64,000 nucleotides of DNA from Membranipora membranacea (Eukaryota; Bryozoa; Gymnolaemata; Cheilostomatida; Membraniporidae). Positions 36,501 to 57,334 of this stretch are shown here, in pieces. The position numbers were made by a program, and so were the translations under genes. Within the stretch, counting starts at the first letter, position 1; the number at the start of each line of letters is the position of its first letter. Where the stretch lies: the NCBI GenBank assembly GCA_914767715.1, contig OU612065.1, forward strand, positions 25,048,001-25,112,000. Direction: 5' to 3'. The notes beneath the pieces were generated by a model. It searched no databases, was not told where the DNA came from, and worked only from the letters and a program-made list of their open reading frames with translations.

Positions 36501-39256
36501 AAATTGTATTGTGAACACTTTTGTTTATTTCACCAAATTAGAGGTCATTGAATTGACTGAGGTCAGCTGGTAATATCTGTTATATAAAGGTATTCAATCG
36601 ATAATGTCTCTTATGAAGCATTAATTCCTTGAAACTTGTATTTCTTTGTTCAATGGTTCAATGGACTACAGGGGACTGTAGACCATCTTGATAACCTAGC
36701 ACATTAGAGCTAGGAAGCGATAGTCCAATATTCAAATACAATATGAAGGCAGCGATACATAGGCTGGCCAAAGTTCAATCATTGCAGGATGATCAAATTC
36801 GTGTATTTGGCATTCAACAGTGTGAGAATATCGCCATATGTTGCACTTCTCACTGCATGGAATGATAACCCTTAACCCTGCAGGTGACCATCTAACCGCC
36901 CTTTTTTTGTTTGTGCCTTGAACTCTTGCTTTTGTATTTTCAGGAGAAGCTGAATTTACATGAGGGACAGAATGAAATAGAGTTTAGTGTAACTACAGCC
37001 TTTCAGGGTACTACTAGATGTCTGGCACATATTTACCTCTGGAAACACACAGATAAAATCATCATATCCGATATTGATGGAACCATAACTAAGTGAGTAC
37101 ATTCATTTTCATTACATGGAACCTAGTTTAAGCGCTTAAACTGTGTCGGGATAACTGGTAGTAGCATTTCATTATCAACCACTTTGGTTGGGAAGATGGT
37201 TGATAATGAAATGCTACTACCAGATATCCCAACACAGTTTAAACGCTTAAACTACATGGAACTATAAAAAAACAAGGGTAAACATTGGTATTACAACTTA
37301 TGGTGAAATTTACCCAATAGTTCAACTGACCATTTCTTTCACTAATCAGTAGCTTATCTCTCATACTGTTACAAAATCATGAGACATACAACATGACTCC
37401 TTTCATACACTGATACCATTGTGAGACTAAGTACAAAGCAAGAGTTGCATCATAATTGCCAGGCGAGTTCAGTGACTGAGATTCATACCCCATGGCAAGT
37501 GCTTTTGTTTCCGTTCTCTATTAAGTGATATACCAAAGGTCACTTTGAAGCTACCGGATCAAAACTGTTCTGGTCTAAAATATATTTAACGCTGATGGTA
37601 TGTTTTGTTTTATTAGGTCAGATGTCCTCGGGCAGATCTTACCCATGGTAGGAAAAGACTGGTCACAGTCTGGAGTTACTGAACTCTACACTAAGATAGC
37701 TGCGAACGGCTACAAGTTTGCTTATCTCTCAGCTCGGGCCATCGGTCAGGCACAGATCACCAGAGACTATCTCAAGAGCGTCAAACAAGGAGAATTAACT
37801 CTACCTCCCGGCCCTATATTCCTCAACCCAAGCAGCCTTATCAACGCCTTCCATAAGTAAGCATCTACTGACACTTTTATTTGTGACCGAATTTGAAACA
37901 GGACCTCACGTGATTCTGATAAGTTTGAACTCGAAAGACAGGTTGATTTATAGGTAAAGTTAAAGTAACATTCTTATCTGGTTGGCTCTGCTCCAAAAAA
38001 AGTGACCATTGTGGTTGCGCAACCCACATCTTTCACGTCCTTGACCGTTATCAGAAACTTGAATGTCTGCCATTATTGACCTCTTATCTCTGAGGGTGAA
38101 GCTAGGAATGTTGTGACTGCCAAACCAATCATCGGTAATGATAACAAAGCAATGCGTTGCACGTGTTTTAGACCTGGTGGTGCAATCAAATAATTGAATC
38201 ATAACATCTGTTTAGAATACATACCTGTATTGTATGTATTTGAGTTGTCCCCTCCTAACATTGTCCCGTTGATATCCTTATGATTATTGTGTCAATTCTT
38301 TGCTTTCAGAGAGGTTATTGAAAAGAAACCAGAGACATTCAAGATCAGCTGTATGTCAGATATCAAGTCATTATTTTCTCATGAGTACTCCCTGTATGCC
38401 GGATTTGGTAACCGAATCAATGTAAGTATAAAACCTTCAATCAATTTTGTGTTCATGGGACTTAAATCAGTTGTAACTATTCCTCTTACAATAGTTTCAG
38501 AATTTGCATGCACTTGATTTTTCCTCTGCTGTGGGATATTCTTGATTGAAATGTAACCCTTATATGGCCTTCTATACTTCCGGTTTATCTCATAGATTTA
38601 CTGTTATGATAATGTGACTACTTCTTCTTGTAGGATATTTATGCATACAGAGCTGTTGGTATACCAAAGTCTAGGATGTTCCTCATCGATACTCAGGGGA
38701 AGGTCAAATCTGATTACTGTGAAACTTTCACATCAAGGTTCGTTTCAAATAGAATCTCAAAAAATAAATCGCTCATGTTCTTTAGTGTAGAAACTGTTCT
38801 CTTATAACTCTTAGGGTATTAGTATGAAGAGAATATCCCTATAGCTAGAAGCTAGCAGCTAGAAGCTACTTTCTTTTTGTGTCCTTAATAATTTATTTGA
38901 TGCTGCTGTAATATTTTGTTAAACGTTTTATGCATATAAAGTTTCATGGTATGCATGTATAAGTCCATGAAATGATAGGTCTATCTTTGAGTTTTTGTAG
39001 CGTTGATTGATCGACACTCAGTTTAAGTCTGTCAAAACATTCTTTATCATGTCATGTGTATTATAGCTGAATATGACCCTATTGTTTTTCTCTGTTCTTC
39101 AGCTATTCTCACCTGAGCGATGTGACGGATCACTATTTCCCTCCAATAGAAGAGGTTGGGGATGATATCTTGTTCCATGCTCCAGCTGAGTACAGTAACT
39201 TTACTTACTGGAGAGAACCTCTACCAGATGTTAACTTTGAGCTCGTCAACGAATAA
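27513..39256 (+). CDS. LPIN: lipin, phosphatidate phosphatase
   Basis: Seventeen coding exons: 27513-27695, 28234-28332, 28579-28857, 29840-30024, 31091-31281, 32063-32204, 32882-33106, 33540-33704, 34208-34391, 34661-34755, 34996-35043, 35859-36015, 36944-37092, 37617-37856, 38310-38421, 38634-38737, 39103-39256. All phases agree, giving 903 aa, usual for animal lipins. The N-LIP domain (about 1-105) holds [17 protein letters not shown] and [14 protein letters not shown]. The middle domain has YYNWTVAAP and [10 protein letters not shown]. The C-LIP catalytic part has DIDGT (694-698), the DxDxT phosphatase motif, then LGQIL (705-709), matching LxxIL, and [10 protein letters not shown] near the end. 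It converts phosphatidate to diacylglycerol with Mg2+, and lipins can also act as nuclear co-regulators. The usual long polybasic stretch behind N-LIP is not visible; a basic PRRRSK lies in the 48-base exon 11. A MITE has duplicated the exon 4 splice donor. The ATG sits 13 bases after a 3' splice site. Confidence 0.97.
30024..30179. mobile_element. MITE copy 2, TAGACC family, inserted at lipin exon 4 donor
   Basis: The 8-bp direct repeat GGTGAGAA flanks it at 30024-30031 and 30172-30179. Inside, the left end TAGACCCAAGTTTAATCC starts at 30033 and the right end GGTCTA closes at 30171. As in copies 1 and 3, one extra A separates the left repeat from TAGACC. The left repeat contains the last base of lipin exon 4 and its gtgaga donor, so the insertion doubled the splice donor. 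The internal part is diverged, with only the left arm (to about 30079) close to the other copies. Confidence 0.75.
31906..31982. repeat. AT-rich simple repeat in lipin intron 5
   Basis: Degenerate repeats of TACTATATACTGCTATA end in a pure (AT)n tract at about 31963-31981. It is an ordinary low-complexity tract. Confidence 0.8.
32291..32382. mobile_element. GCCTGTCTTGACAAGCT hairpin family, copy 2 (perfect)
   Basis: The arms 32291-32315 and 32358-32382 are exact 25-bp inverted copies starting CTAGCCTGTCTTGACAAGC. The loop is itself partly self-complementary, a G-rich half (GGTGGGGGGTGGGG) facing a C-rich half. It lies in lipin intron 6. No target duplication is evident. Related copies are near 21321, 56678 and 61365. 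Confidence 0.7.
35312..35439. mobile_element. MITE copy 3, TAGACC family
   Basis: TAGACCAAGTTTAATCC starts at 35321 and the right end GTCTA closes at 35431. The arms carry CAATTGCCTGCATTCC and its near complement GAATGCAGGCAACTGG, so nearly the whole 111-bp element folds back. The flanks GTTAACAA (35312-35319) and GTTAACAC (35432-35439) match at 7 of 8 bases, with one A before TAGACC as in the other copies. It lies in lipin intron 11. Confidence 0.75.
37115..37262. mobile_element. foldback MITE with TAGTTTAAGC ends in lipin intron 13
   Basis: The arms 37124-37180 and 37198-37254 match with three mismatches (terminal TAGTTTAAGC, inner CATTTCATTATCAACC) around a 17-base loop. The 8-bp repeat CATGGAAC flanks it at 37115-37122 and 37255-37262, with one extra base on the left. 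Related fragments occur at about 48365-48430 (CATTATCAACC and GCGCTTAAACTGGG) and more weakly at 52730-52803. It starts 22 bases after the exon 13 donor. Confidence 0.75.
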
Positions 39257-41171
39257 TGAGGACATAGTCAGCTTAGTTTGATTCTGTCTGCAAGACTGAT
39301 CAACTTTAACTGATTGACTACAGACAATAACTGTGCATCATGACTTCGGACTGTTAAGTTTAGTTAGTCTTTTTTCCCTTGTTGATACAGTTTTTTGTTA
39401 CTTTGTTGCCTGAAATGCAGCAACACAATTTGTTTTTGACACCCCCAAAGTATTTCCCAAAGTTTTCCAGATCATCACTTAGTTAATCTGCATCTGCTCA
39501 GGTTTCGCATATCCAGGTGAATTGCTATGTCATTATGATTTTGAATCCCACTAGATAGACATTCAATGAAGCCATTTTGATCATCATTCAGGACCGTTAT
39601 CTCAAGGTCATAAAGTTACTTCCAAGGACTTGTGCATAGTACCGCAAGCTGATATAAAACAAGTGCAGCTCAACTAGTGAATTTTGCGGGGTGCTGTTAG
39701 CATTCCATACATGATGTGGATTAGGTTTTGATACCACAAGACGCTCAGAATGACAGTTTTTATTCTTGTTGAACCAAGTCAAGTGAATATATTATATTTT
39801 GAATTGTCTGCAATCATTATCAATTTTTTCTTAGAAAAATGTACAAAATATGTATGCTGCTTTTCTAATATTAAACTCACTTTGTTGTTGTTGTGTTGTC
39901 CACCACTAGAATATTCCGTTCATATGATAGATATCAATATATTTTTATATTAGTTGTGTTGTTTTTCGATAATCATTATTGCCCGACATTTTTATCACTG
40001 ACAAAGTGATGTAAATAATTTTTCTAGTCTGTATATATTTCGAGAAACATTAAAAAACTCAGATCGAATATCTCATGTTCCTTCTTGACTGCTTTATCAG
40101 TGGGTATGCAGTTAAGGCCTTTGCCTTTTAAAAGAGTGTCAATGTCAGCTTATGTCAATTCCAGCATTGGTACATTTGCAATGTATAGCATTTCCAGATC
40201 GATATTATAAATTTCAATGCCTGAATATTTCATTCAAAACTATATGACGATACTTTTCAAAGCTTGAAACCAGTGTATCACACCTCAAGGCATTCCGCTA
40301 GCTTGATACCTCAAGTCGAAAATCTCATCCTCAGTCGTTGAGAGTGAGATTTCATTGTTCAAATCCTCTTGAAATCATGCTTATTTGGTTTAACCTGCAT
40401 CAGGAAGGGTTATACCCAACTTACCTGCCTGGATTATAGTGGCAACGGGGAGCGTGTGAGGGTGACAAGAATTTTAGGTAGCAATACTTTTGAGTTGTCC
40501 ATCTGATAAGAAACAGAACATAACTCCTCCATACTAGAGTAGCCCTTTCTCCAACAAAAAAATTATGTAAAGCGAATGGATTTATTGATATCTCTATCAA
40601 ATAAATTGAGCTAAGTGAAAATAGATTCAGGCTAAACTAACAGTGTGTCCACTTTTGATTTTTTTTCAATGATGATCCAGTCAACTTTTTTATGACTTAC
40701 CCAACACATTTCTTTTAGATTCACCTTTTAGTAACAAGTAGATAGATATACATTCAACTGACTATAGCCAAAGCTGTGTCATTTCAAGCCATAACCTTGG
40801 TCAGAGATGCAGAACTGCAATCATATCATGACATCATAGGCATATTGAGTTACAACCATGTATACTTTCATTTCAACTTCGCCAATGAATATATGTCCAA
40901 CTCCATGATCATTGATTGATTGAGTATGGACATACATTGATTGATTAATTGAAATATTTGTCAAAGTTTACATGCTTGTCACTTCAGATGCCTATGTGTG
41001 ACATGTCACAATCCACATTAATTACAGTCAATATATAGTCTAACTGTGCATTGAACTGTGTATGTATCAGGACAAGGTACCATGAGTCTTGGTGTCTGCA
41101 CCCTCCCTGGTGTCTGCCATATAATTCTTTGACTTTTGTAGGCATAACAGAGGACAACTACAGACTTTAGG
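39257..41171. other. lipin 3' UTR and RTCB 5' region
   Basis: These are same-strand neighbours with 1.9 kb between stop and start. An ATTAAA at 40049-40054 may end lipin mRNA, though weakly. A 3' splice-like cttttgtag ending at 41141, 30 bases before the RTCB ATG, suggests a 5' UTR intron in RTCB. I see no other gene. Confidence 0.45.
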
Positions 41172-48979
<7,808 letters not shown>

Positions 48980-49466
48980 TAGGATGACCGGATGACAGGA
49001 GAAAATCCTCAAGTTCCGCTATCACTGGGATGAACATCACATCACTTCTCAGTGAGAGGTCCCCTTATTTATTTTTGTACCACCCACATTGAGGTTGTAA
49101 GGATACTCGGAGAACAATGGGTTTTGGTCTCAGCATGCATATTCCTCAACATTTTGTCCGTCTCTTGATTTTTGTATCATGTCTGATTTTTGTCTTCTAT
49201 TGCTAGACTTGTCCTGCTAGATATTGGGATTATGAACAAAGGACACAACTATCATGCTAATCGGCCATAAGCTCTATATTCAGAACAAAGATTTATGGTG
49301 CTAAAATTTTCACTGCTGATGAGATATTTTGAAGCAGTTCACTTTGGCTGTTGTTGAAAATGGGCTTTGGTAGTTACTTTGTTGAGTCCCCTCTCACTTC
49401 TATTCAGCACAGATATTTAGAAATATCCAGCTCTTTGTCAATTTTGACAAAATTGTATCAAAATTC

Positions 49467-49472
49467 AATAAA
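49467..49472 (+). terminator. candidate RTCB polyadenylation signal AATAAA
   Basis: AATAAA lies 488 bases after the RTCB stop codon. Its placement is reasonable, but the hexamer alone is weak evidence. Confidence 0.3.
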
Positions 49473-52400
49473 AACGCAATTATTAGCTAAGTAGTCCTAT
49501 ATTTACACACCACTGAAAGTCAATCATTTAGATAGATTGTTGTCCAGTTATCCAAACTGTGGCAAATATGGTTCTCTTTGTCAGTTGTGTTTGAATTCAT
49601 TATAACGCCTCTGGTATGCCGCTCATAGTCATTATTAATATCTCTCATTGCCACAAAGCTACTAGATTTCACAAGTCATTCTAATGCTTCTCTAGCTTTT
49701 GTACTCTCAGGACATACCAACTTGGGACAAAATTAACAGCCACTACAAAACTCATAGCATGTCATGTTACTCTAAGCTTCTATAATGCCATACAAAAATA
49801 TATTATTAGCAAGATGTATTATTAGGCATGTGTATCTGCACTATAAATTCAATATTTTTGTAAAGCTTGCCACATAAAACCATGCAGTGTACATAGTAAA
49901 TTTTACACCGGAATACCAGACATGCAAGCTATAAGGAAACCTTAGCAAGGGTCGAAATTGACACATGGTTACCACATAGCACTCACATAATGGTTTCCGT
50001 GGGACCCCCAAGTTGAATTACCACTATATAATAATAAAAATGAATTAAAAAAATGAAAGCCAACTGCTATATTTCACGATTCTTGCTATGAGTGTAACAA
50101 AGTCATGTTGCTTATCCCAAATAGCAAAACTAAGAAAAATGAATATGTGAAGCAGTAGAGTCCTGATGGCTTAATCAGATCTCATTAAAAAACCTGCTGT
50201 AGGTAGACAACTCAATACCTATTGTCTGAAAATGATATTGTATCTGCAACAGTTGTGTACCCTTATATTTACATGCACACAACCCTGTTATCCCTGCTGC
50301 AATATATGTATCTACAATGAATTAACTGAACAAACTGATGCTAAAGAAAAACTCATGGAGTGGTTCCTAATTTATAAAATTATATAAAATTAATTGACTA
50401 TTATATAATTGTTATTTATAAGTCTATAGAACATCATCGGATCGAATACAAATCATTTATAAGATGCGTTTATGACTGCTGCAATAAAAACTCTAAAATA
50501 TAGCAGATTTTAAATATATACACGGAACTTAAATAGAAGATTTATGATTTTCGTGTTACTATGCAGTGAATGATAACGCTATGTTAGAGCATGGTATTAC
50601 AATTCTAGTCCGAGTCTAGCCAGGGTTATATCACCCACTAGTTGTATATACCTTGCAAAGCAATCCCTTTGCAAAGATATATGAATTGCATATTCAATGA
50701 TGTGCAACAACGATCATAGGTCTATCCCAATACCTGCATCATCGCAAATAAATAACACATCATCTGCAATATGACTCATCTATGATTTTTCGATGCAGCG
50801 TGTTACAGGAAGGTGCATATATATTCAAAGTACATTTGTGGCTATTATTGTCTGATGATATATTAATAAATACATAAGATATGCCTATGGATACACTAGA
50901 GTCACAGGTGGTGTGGGGGCTTTTACAATTTAGCTCGAATTATGAATGACTTTAAAATTTCCATCAGGGCTAACTTATTATGATGTGAGTTTTTAGAATT
51001 CAAAGGTGGTAACTCCATACCAGAAATGTAGTCTACTCTTATTTGGCTGTTAAGGTTTTAAGCCGAGATAAATCAATGGTCTAGGGGCTAATCAGAAAAG
51101 GCAAGCTTTGATGAACTGTCTGTATCAATGTATACTTTACCTGAGAGAAGTTGCATGATATGTTAGTTATGGTCACAGTAAAATCAATTCATATGAGACT
51201 AAAATCATGACTTTAGCCGTTCCTCTGAGATGCTAACCCGTAAGGCTGCGTGCTGAGTTGCCATTAGCGTAATCTGGATTCATGTTAGTATCCGCTTGCC
51301 TCATCCCAAATCCAGGAAAGACGCAACTAAGCTTTTATAGAGGTTGTATAGACCTTCTACACAGAAGATATTACAAACTCTGTGCACAACGCCTACGCAA
51401 CATTCACAAAACTTTTCAATATTTTGCTGATATATTTGTGACGACATTCAAGACTTTCCTGCTTTGTATTAATTAAATGACTATATTTCGTTTGATACAG
51501 TTTTGGTGCTTCTACCGTCCGATCTCAGCTGATGCCTTGCTGTTGCATTTGCCATTCTAAAAACACTTAGTCTGACAGCTGTCCAAAACTTATCCGCCAT
51601 GCAAATCCTCCGAAATCTGCTGTATTCAGTTTTTCGATATTGAAATAAAACTGAGATTCTACCTGTCGTTGCCTACCTGCAGTGACAGTGTCTTAGCCTT
51701 TACTAAACAGTAAGAGAGCGCTTGAGTATCTATCCACAGTTACAACGACAGTTGACTCCGCTGTGTATCTGAATATTGTCACTAGCATCCAGTCAACGAT
51801 TAAAGTGACAATTCTGCCGCACACAATCTTTATACCCAGTCTGAGCCTATTGAACTTGCAGGTTCTGATTCTATGTGAATGAATGAGCAAATCCCTTAGT
51901 AATCAATGCATGTTTGAATAATGATGCAGGGTTCTTTCTAGTGCATGTGTGCTCATAAGCAGCTTACTGTTACTGATCAGAATAATAAATTTGTAACCAA
52001 CTCATTTTTATTGGATCTAGGGCTGACATAATAGTTGAATTTTAACACAATTCAAAACCAAACATAAAATCTTGAGCGCCACCAAATGCAAAACTCCTGT
52101 CAATTACGACTAACAAAGCAGGTAAATACGAACACTGAAAGCAGAATGATGGAAATACAACTAAAACTGCTGTAAGTGCAGTTTTGTACGATGCTGCTCA
52201 TGGATTGTTTCCATTGTTGAGTTACCATTACCCCTTTAGCGTATTAGCGCTAAGTAGTCTAGTGCGCTTGCTTTGGTGACGGTGAGATGTGAAAACAAAA
52301 TTTTAATAAAAAAAACTGCGCTGTCATCACAGAGCACAATAGTAATTGCAGTAAAGCAGTATCCTAGGGAGCAGGAATTTTTTTCGAAATGAAATTTTGG

Positions 52401-52729
52401 ACATCATAACCCATATTTTTGTTACTAATCATTTAATTGTGTGTTCATGTCCAAAGTCCCTGGTTCACAATACTGCGTGCTGTTTTTCACATATGTGTTT
52501 CACTGAGTTATCTTCTCACTAACACAGGGTTAGACAACCCAGGTGCAAAAATGTGATTTTTTTTATCCTATACTCCAATCAAGTGGCTGCTTGTAAGATT
52601 GTGATGGATTCAATTTGTCAAAACTCTTTTGATAATGGAAAAGTCTCATAAGCAACCATATGAACCCTGAAACTAAGCAAATGCTGTGTAGCATACCAGA
52701 GCCAATCATATTTCTTGTGCTCAGACAGA

Positions 52730-52803
52730 TGCAATTCAGGTCAGTGGCATTACATTATCAAACACTTGTGGTTGATAATGTAATGACACTGACCCGCATT
52801 GCA
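52730..52803. repeat. foldback element with TGCAAT ends
   Basis: TGCAATTCAGGTCAGTGGCA and ATTACATTATCAA are mirrored by GTTGATAATGTAATGACACT and GACCCGCATTGCA with a few mismatches. The inner ATTATCAA resembles the foldback in lipin intron 13. Confidence 0.6.
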
Positions 52804-53349
52804 GCCTTCCGAACAGTTCCTCATCTTTGGTATAGTCGATCCACCAGTAAAGATAAAAAAATGTTCATAACTGTACAGTTCAGAAGGTTATAGGACATCC
52901 TCAAGATGCCTTGAATAATCTTCAATAGAGATTGATGTATTTAAAAAAGCCAATCAATTCGTGTTTGTTTGGCCAGTATCACACCAATTTGGGTAATTCT
53001 TTGAGAGAGTTTAAGAATTAAATAATCAAATCAAATACTGAGTGTTACTCTTTTCCTTGTTGTAGTAAAATATGGGATATTGGAGTTAAAATAAAATTGG
53101 CAAAACATTTACTGTAAAATAAATATCTCTATTTAGATTGACTGTTTCTACATATTACAGTGCACAATTTGGTGAAAAATACTGTGGGCTTCACAGATAT
53201 ATGCTCAGTACTAAGTAATAGTTACAGATCAACAATTGGCATGAGTTTGATTCTGTAATATTATTTTTGCGATGAATTTTTTATGTAAGAAGTTGCTATT
53301 ACTTGTCGAACTAGAGCACAACTCCCAAATACCTAGCTATATTCCTGAT

Positions 53350-53445
53350 CCAGCCTTGTTTGAGCAGGGAGTTCGGGATATAAACTGTCCCAAACTATCT
53401 GGTTTGAGCAGGGAGCTTGCCGCGCACTCCCTGGTTTGGGCAGAG
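53350..53445. repeat. AGGGAGTTTGGG hairpin repeat, copy 3
   Basis: TTTGAGCAGGGAGTTCGGGA appears first, then TTTGAGCAGGGAGCTTG and the complement CACTCCCTGGTTTGGGCAG. It is a compound copy of the family seen at 10841. Confidence 0.5.
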
Positions 53446-53596
53446 AAGACCAGAACCATTTTGCACCTCATTATTATGTTATGCACAGTTACAAAATGAA
53501 AACTGTCTGTATGATGACCAAAGACTGCAGAAATGAACGTTTGAGAGTAGAACATCAATCAGTTTCATGGGATTTAAAACGTATACATGAATAGTA

Positions 53597-53602
53597 TTTA
53601 TT
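53597..53602 (-). terminator. candidate PWWP2 polyadenylation signal (AATAAA on minus strand)
   Basis: TTTATT on the plus strand lies 475 bases beyond the PWWP2 stop in its direction of transcription. Position is the only support. Confidence 0.3.
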
Positions 53603-54076
53603 ACTTATTCCAAAGTAAAATTATCCAGGAGCCAAACCTCCTACTTATAACCCCTTCACCATAAAAAACAACCGGTATCGACCAACTAAATTAAAAATAG
53701 TCCAATAAGAAAGGAGTAAGACGCATCGATAATACCAATATAATACATAAATTGATAATATCAGTATAATACATAAATATTGTATGTACAGTAATCAGTA
53801 CTTTTTAGTTGATAGAGTGTAATTTTTTACAATAAAGTATGACGAGATAAAAATATGTGCATGTTCAATGAGTGCATTGGAGCATTGCAATAACTCAATA
53901 GAATGAGCAAAATTTGAATTTGAGGACTAGGACAAAAATGCATAATGTTAGAATAAAAAAAATCAATAACAATTGTCTCAAAAGGACTACTCACCATTTA
54001 CATTAGGACCATAACCATTTATAACCAAATATAAGTATTTTACACGTTTATGGTCAGGAAATTCATCTCAATTCAT

Positions 54077-57000
54077 TTACTTCAGTAAAGATTCAGGTGA
54101 CGGTATAGCTATTGTAAGCATATCATCCCCATCATCGCTATCCTCATAATCAGCATTTGGGTCAAAATCTTCAGCAGCATCAATTTTCGGCTTCTCAGGA
54201 GACAATGGAAGCCCGGGCTTTCCTGTTTCTGACTGCTGTGTCCTCAAAAATGCATCTACAAGTAAATTGCTATCACCGCCCGGACCCGCTACCTGCCGAA
54301 TTAGTTGGCTATTGGGATTGTCATCCCTTGGATTTTCTAGTGGTATTGTTCTGACAGTGTTCAATGGTTCCTCTAGTGGAGTCGCGTCAGGGGATGCTGG
54401 TTGCTCCAGATCTGAAAGCGGAGCTGTGTGTTCCTCATCCCTAAGCGCATTCTCCATGTATTGCGCATTCATCACAGCATCACATTTAGCTTCACCTAAG
54501 GCTTTCAGATAGCTCTTGGTCTTCTTCTTTTTGTCAAATCTTGAATACCAAAGCAAAGATATGTCATTACATTTTTATGCTTGTCTGACAAATGATTGCA
54601 CACTATGCAAACAATTGGGTGATCTCACAGAGAGCTAATTATTTTCTCACTAATCCTGTTGGTTCTTTCGAATTGAATGAGCCTGCTTTTTGAACCAAAT
54701 AATATCTATCTCTTCGCTCAAAATCCTTGGATCAATCGGACTTTCTATTAAAAAAATTTGTTTCCAAATTGTTCACACGGAATATATAGATGAATTCGCA
54801 AACGAGTGAGCCCCACTCAGATAGTTATTTGGGCAGTTTTTTCACTGCAAAACCCCTGGCATACAACAAAGCAACTGCAGCATATTTAAGTATGCATGAT
54901 TCCCAACATGTTATGAACAAAAGATCAAATGATTATACGCCTTTCTCTTATCATGACCTGAGGACCCAACTCCGACAAAGCAGCTCACCTTTTTTCATAC
55001 TCCTCAAGGAAAGGATGTATAGAAGAACATGGCAGGTTTGATTTCGTAGGAGAACAATACCAGTCAATATCAGCTATATAGTCCATAATAACCCCGTCCT
55101 TATTCTCATTCGCAGTGATAGCGCACACACGCCCAGGCCACCATGGAAATCCGATAATCTTTCCCCAGATGACGTCACCCACCGAAATGTGTTTGCCACT
55201 GGAGCTCTCATATGTTGAAACACATTTGCTGATAATTTCTGATACTATGCTCACAGCTACTTCCGTTTCTTTTTTTGGTTTCTTTGGTGCTGCTTTGTTT
55301 GGCTTTGCAGCCGAGGTAGGTTTCCTTTCTTTGAGTATGGCAGCTTTTGTTTTAGTCCTTGTTTTTGAGACAGGAGCAGCTGGAGGCTCCACTGGTTTCC
55401 TGGGATAGAGAGATTGTGGATTCGAGACCTTCCGCTTCCTTCGTTTAGAAGGCGAGGCTTGTTCACCAGGGATATCTGTGACAAGCCCGTTGGCTTCTAA
55501 ATTGTCCTGGTCCATGACTGAAGCACCCTCTGCGTGCCTGTGTACTGTGTATCCGTTGACAGAAAGTTTAAGAGGATGTTCAGCATCAGACTCTTCCCTC
55601 CTAGACTTCTTCTGCTTTTTATTCTTGTGTTTTCTCTTGTGGGATTTCTTGTAAGCTTTAGGCTCTATTTCCATAACACTAGGTCCAGATGGAGCGTTGA
55701 ATGATATCTTAATGGGTGGAGTGGTAAGGTTACCACCACCACCACCACTTTCCTTGTCGCTATTGTCAGTGTCAAAACAATGAGTTTTACACATAGAGCA
55801 CAAGAACACTTTGCCTTTAGGATTCCTTATGCGTAGGTTGGGCCTGTCTTCTAGTCTATGTATAGATGAAGTGATACTCTTACTTGGTATCAAAGTCGGG
55901 TAAAATCGGTCACTGAGATCAGCCTGATAGGTGTGTCTACAATGAAGAGATATACATTTCCTCAGTCAATGTAATGTACTTCAGGGTGAGGATACAAAAG
56001 TCTGATACGCCGTATACTATTAATTCTAGTATATGATAAACTCTGACAAAACGTAGTTTGAGAGCTCAAACAACTGCAAACTATACAAAACATACAGTTT
56101 GTCCAGTTTGTACAGCCTGTAGTAGCTGGATACAATAAACAATAAAACGATAACTGTTGCTGATACAATGGGTAATTAGCTCTGATCAGAGTGCAGAAAG
56201 TTTTTACATGATGTTTTATACCAAGACTTATTCTGTCACACCTAGCATAGGACCATGACTGCTTCCAAAAAGCCACTCACTAGAACGGCATTAGCCTCTG
56301 AAACGGCATTAGCCATAGATCAAGACAACAGAAGATAAAATGTACACAAGTTTTAATATGGAAACGTATCGATCGAAAACAACAGGGTGAGCCGAATAAA
56401 AAAGGAGATTTATATACCAACCTGAACTGGGTAGCTGGTATGGGCTCACAGTCAGTTGGATTGATTGCCACGGTAGATTGGGCAGAGTCTTCAAAGCCCT
56501 CCTTATCTTCGGATGACTTTGGGATAGTTGCCACTGCAGGTGTCAGGCTGTGAAATAAAATAACCAAGGGTGAATGCTACTGATGGAGTATGTTGACATA
56601 AACTGTCTTGAATTTCAGCAAAAATTTATAGCTTCATTTGTGACTGTGGTATGACTTATTCTTATCTGATTCTAGGTAGGCTGTCTTCACAAGCTCTTTT
56701 CAAGACAGGCTTACTGATGACTACCCAGGTAAGAGTACGCATAATCCCAATCATAGGTCATATTTATGATTCTACCAAATCCTAAACTGAACAAAAATGA
56801 GCGGCTATAATAAAAGATACAGTCAATAGATAGCAGTAGTGTGGGTCGTCTTTGGATTTAAGTCACCAATATATGTACATAAACTGTATTAGCAATCACT
56901 GTGGCACAGGCATGCCTATGGATTAGATATCTATAGAACAGCCAGTAGGTTAGGCCTACTAGTTCTAGTAGTACAAACCAATGACATTTTCCTTGCTAGT

Positions 57001-57334
57001 ACTGGCTATTTAGCTAACCCATAGATAGTTCCAGATACACAATGTACCATGAAAGACATACACATAAACTAAAGCCAATCAAATTGCATATTAACCTGAA
57101 TATGTTTGTCTGACTTTGACAGTTACCTAAGCATTCTAGGCCTACCTACTCTACTGACTCACAGTCACTCACTCACCTTGAGTTAGTAACATCAAGCAGC
57201 ACACCCTTGTAAACTGCTTCTTGAATCTGAATTGTTACTACAACAGCTCCTTTTGTGGCTACTGTAACACTAGCAGAATGGACAGTGCCAACTAAATCTT
57301 CATATCTTAAGGTGGCTCCCTCATCATCTTTCAT
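54077..57334 (-). CDS. PWWP2: PWWP domain protein of the PWWP2A/PWWP2B family
   Basis: Four exons on the minus strand: 57177-57334, 56422-56547, 54989-55936, 54077-54539. They join in frame to 564 aa, near vertebrate PWWP2B (about 590). The N-terminal part, ending YKGVLLDV, resembles the conserved N-terminal block of PWWP2A. A segment RIRNPKGKVFLCSMC precedes a lysine-rich KKSHKRKHKNKKQKK and a proline/lysine tract. The PWWP domain (about 344-411) has SVGDVIWGKIIGFPWWPGRV, with the aromatic pocket residues typical of methyl-lysine readers. Its end, FLEEYEKRFDKKKK, crosses the last intron as in PWWP2. The acidic C-tail ends in a serine- and leucine-rich stretch. In vertebrates PWWP2 proteins bind H2A.Z nucleosomes and H3K36-methylated chromatin and partner with NuRD-type complexes; that role is transferred by family. 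It shares a 327-base divergent promoter with the endophilin gene. Confidence 0.88.
56678..56712. repeat. GCCTGTCTTGACAAGCT hairpin family, copy 3
   Basis: AGGCTGTCTTCACAAGCTC is followed by TTCAAGACAGGCTT, giving inverted arms of about 12 bases. It lies in PWWP2 intron 1. Confidence 0.5.

Larger units (their letters stand above)
48980..54076. other. spacer between convergent RTCB and PWWP2 genes
   Basis: This holds both 3' UTRs. Possible poly(A) signals are at 49467-49472 (plus) and 53597-53602 (minus). Palindromic repeats lie at 52730-52803 and 53350-53445. Open frames are all short and without splice or motif support. Confidence 0.5.

Noticed and set aside
54157-55408. Plus-strand open frames over the PWWP2 exons
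   Set aside because: They are antisense shadows of the minus-strand coding exons.
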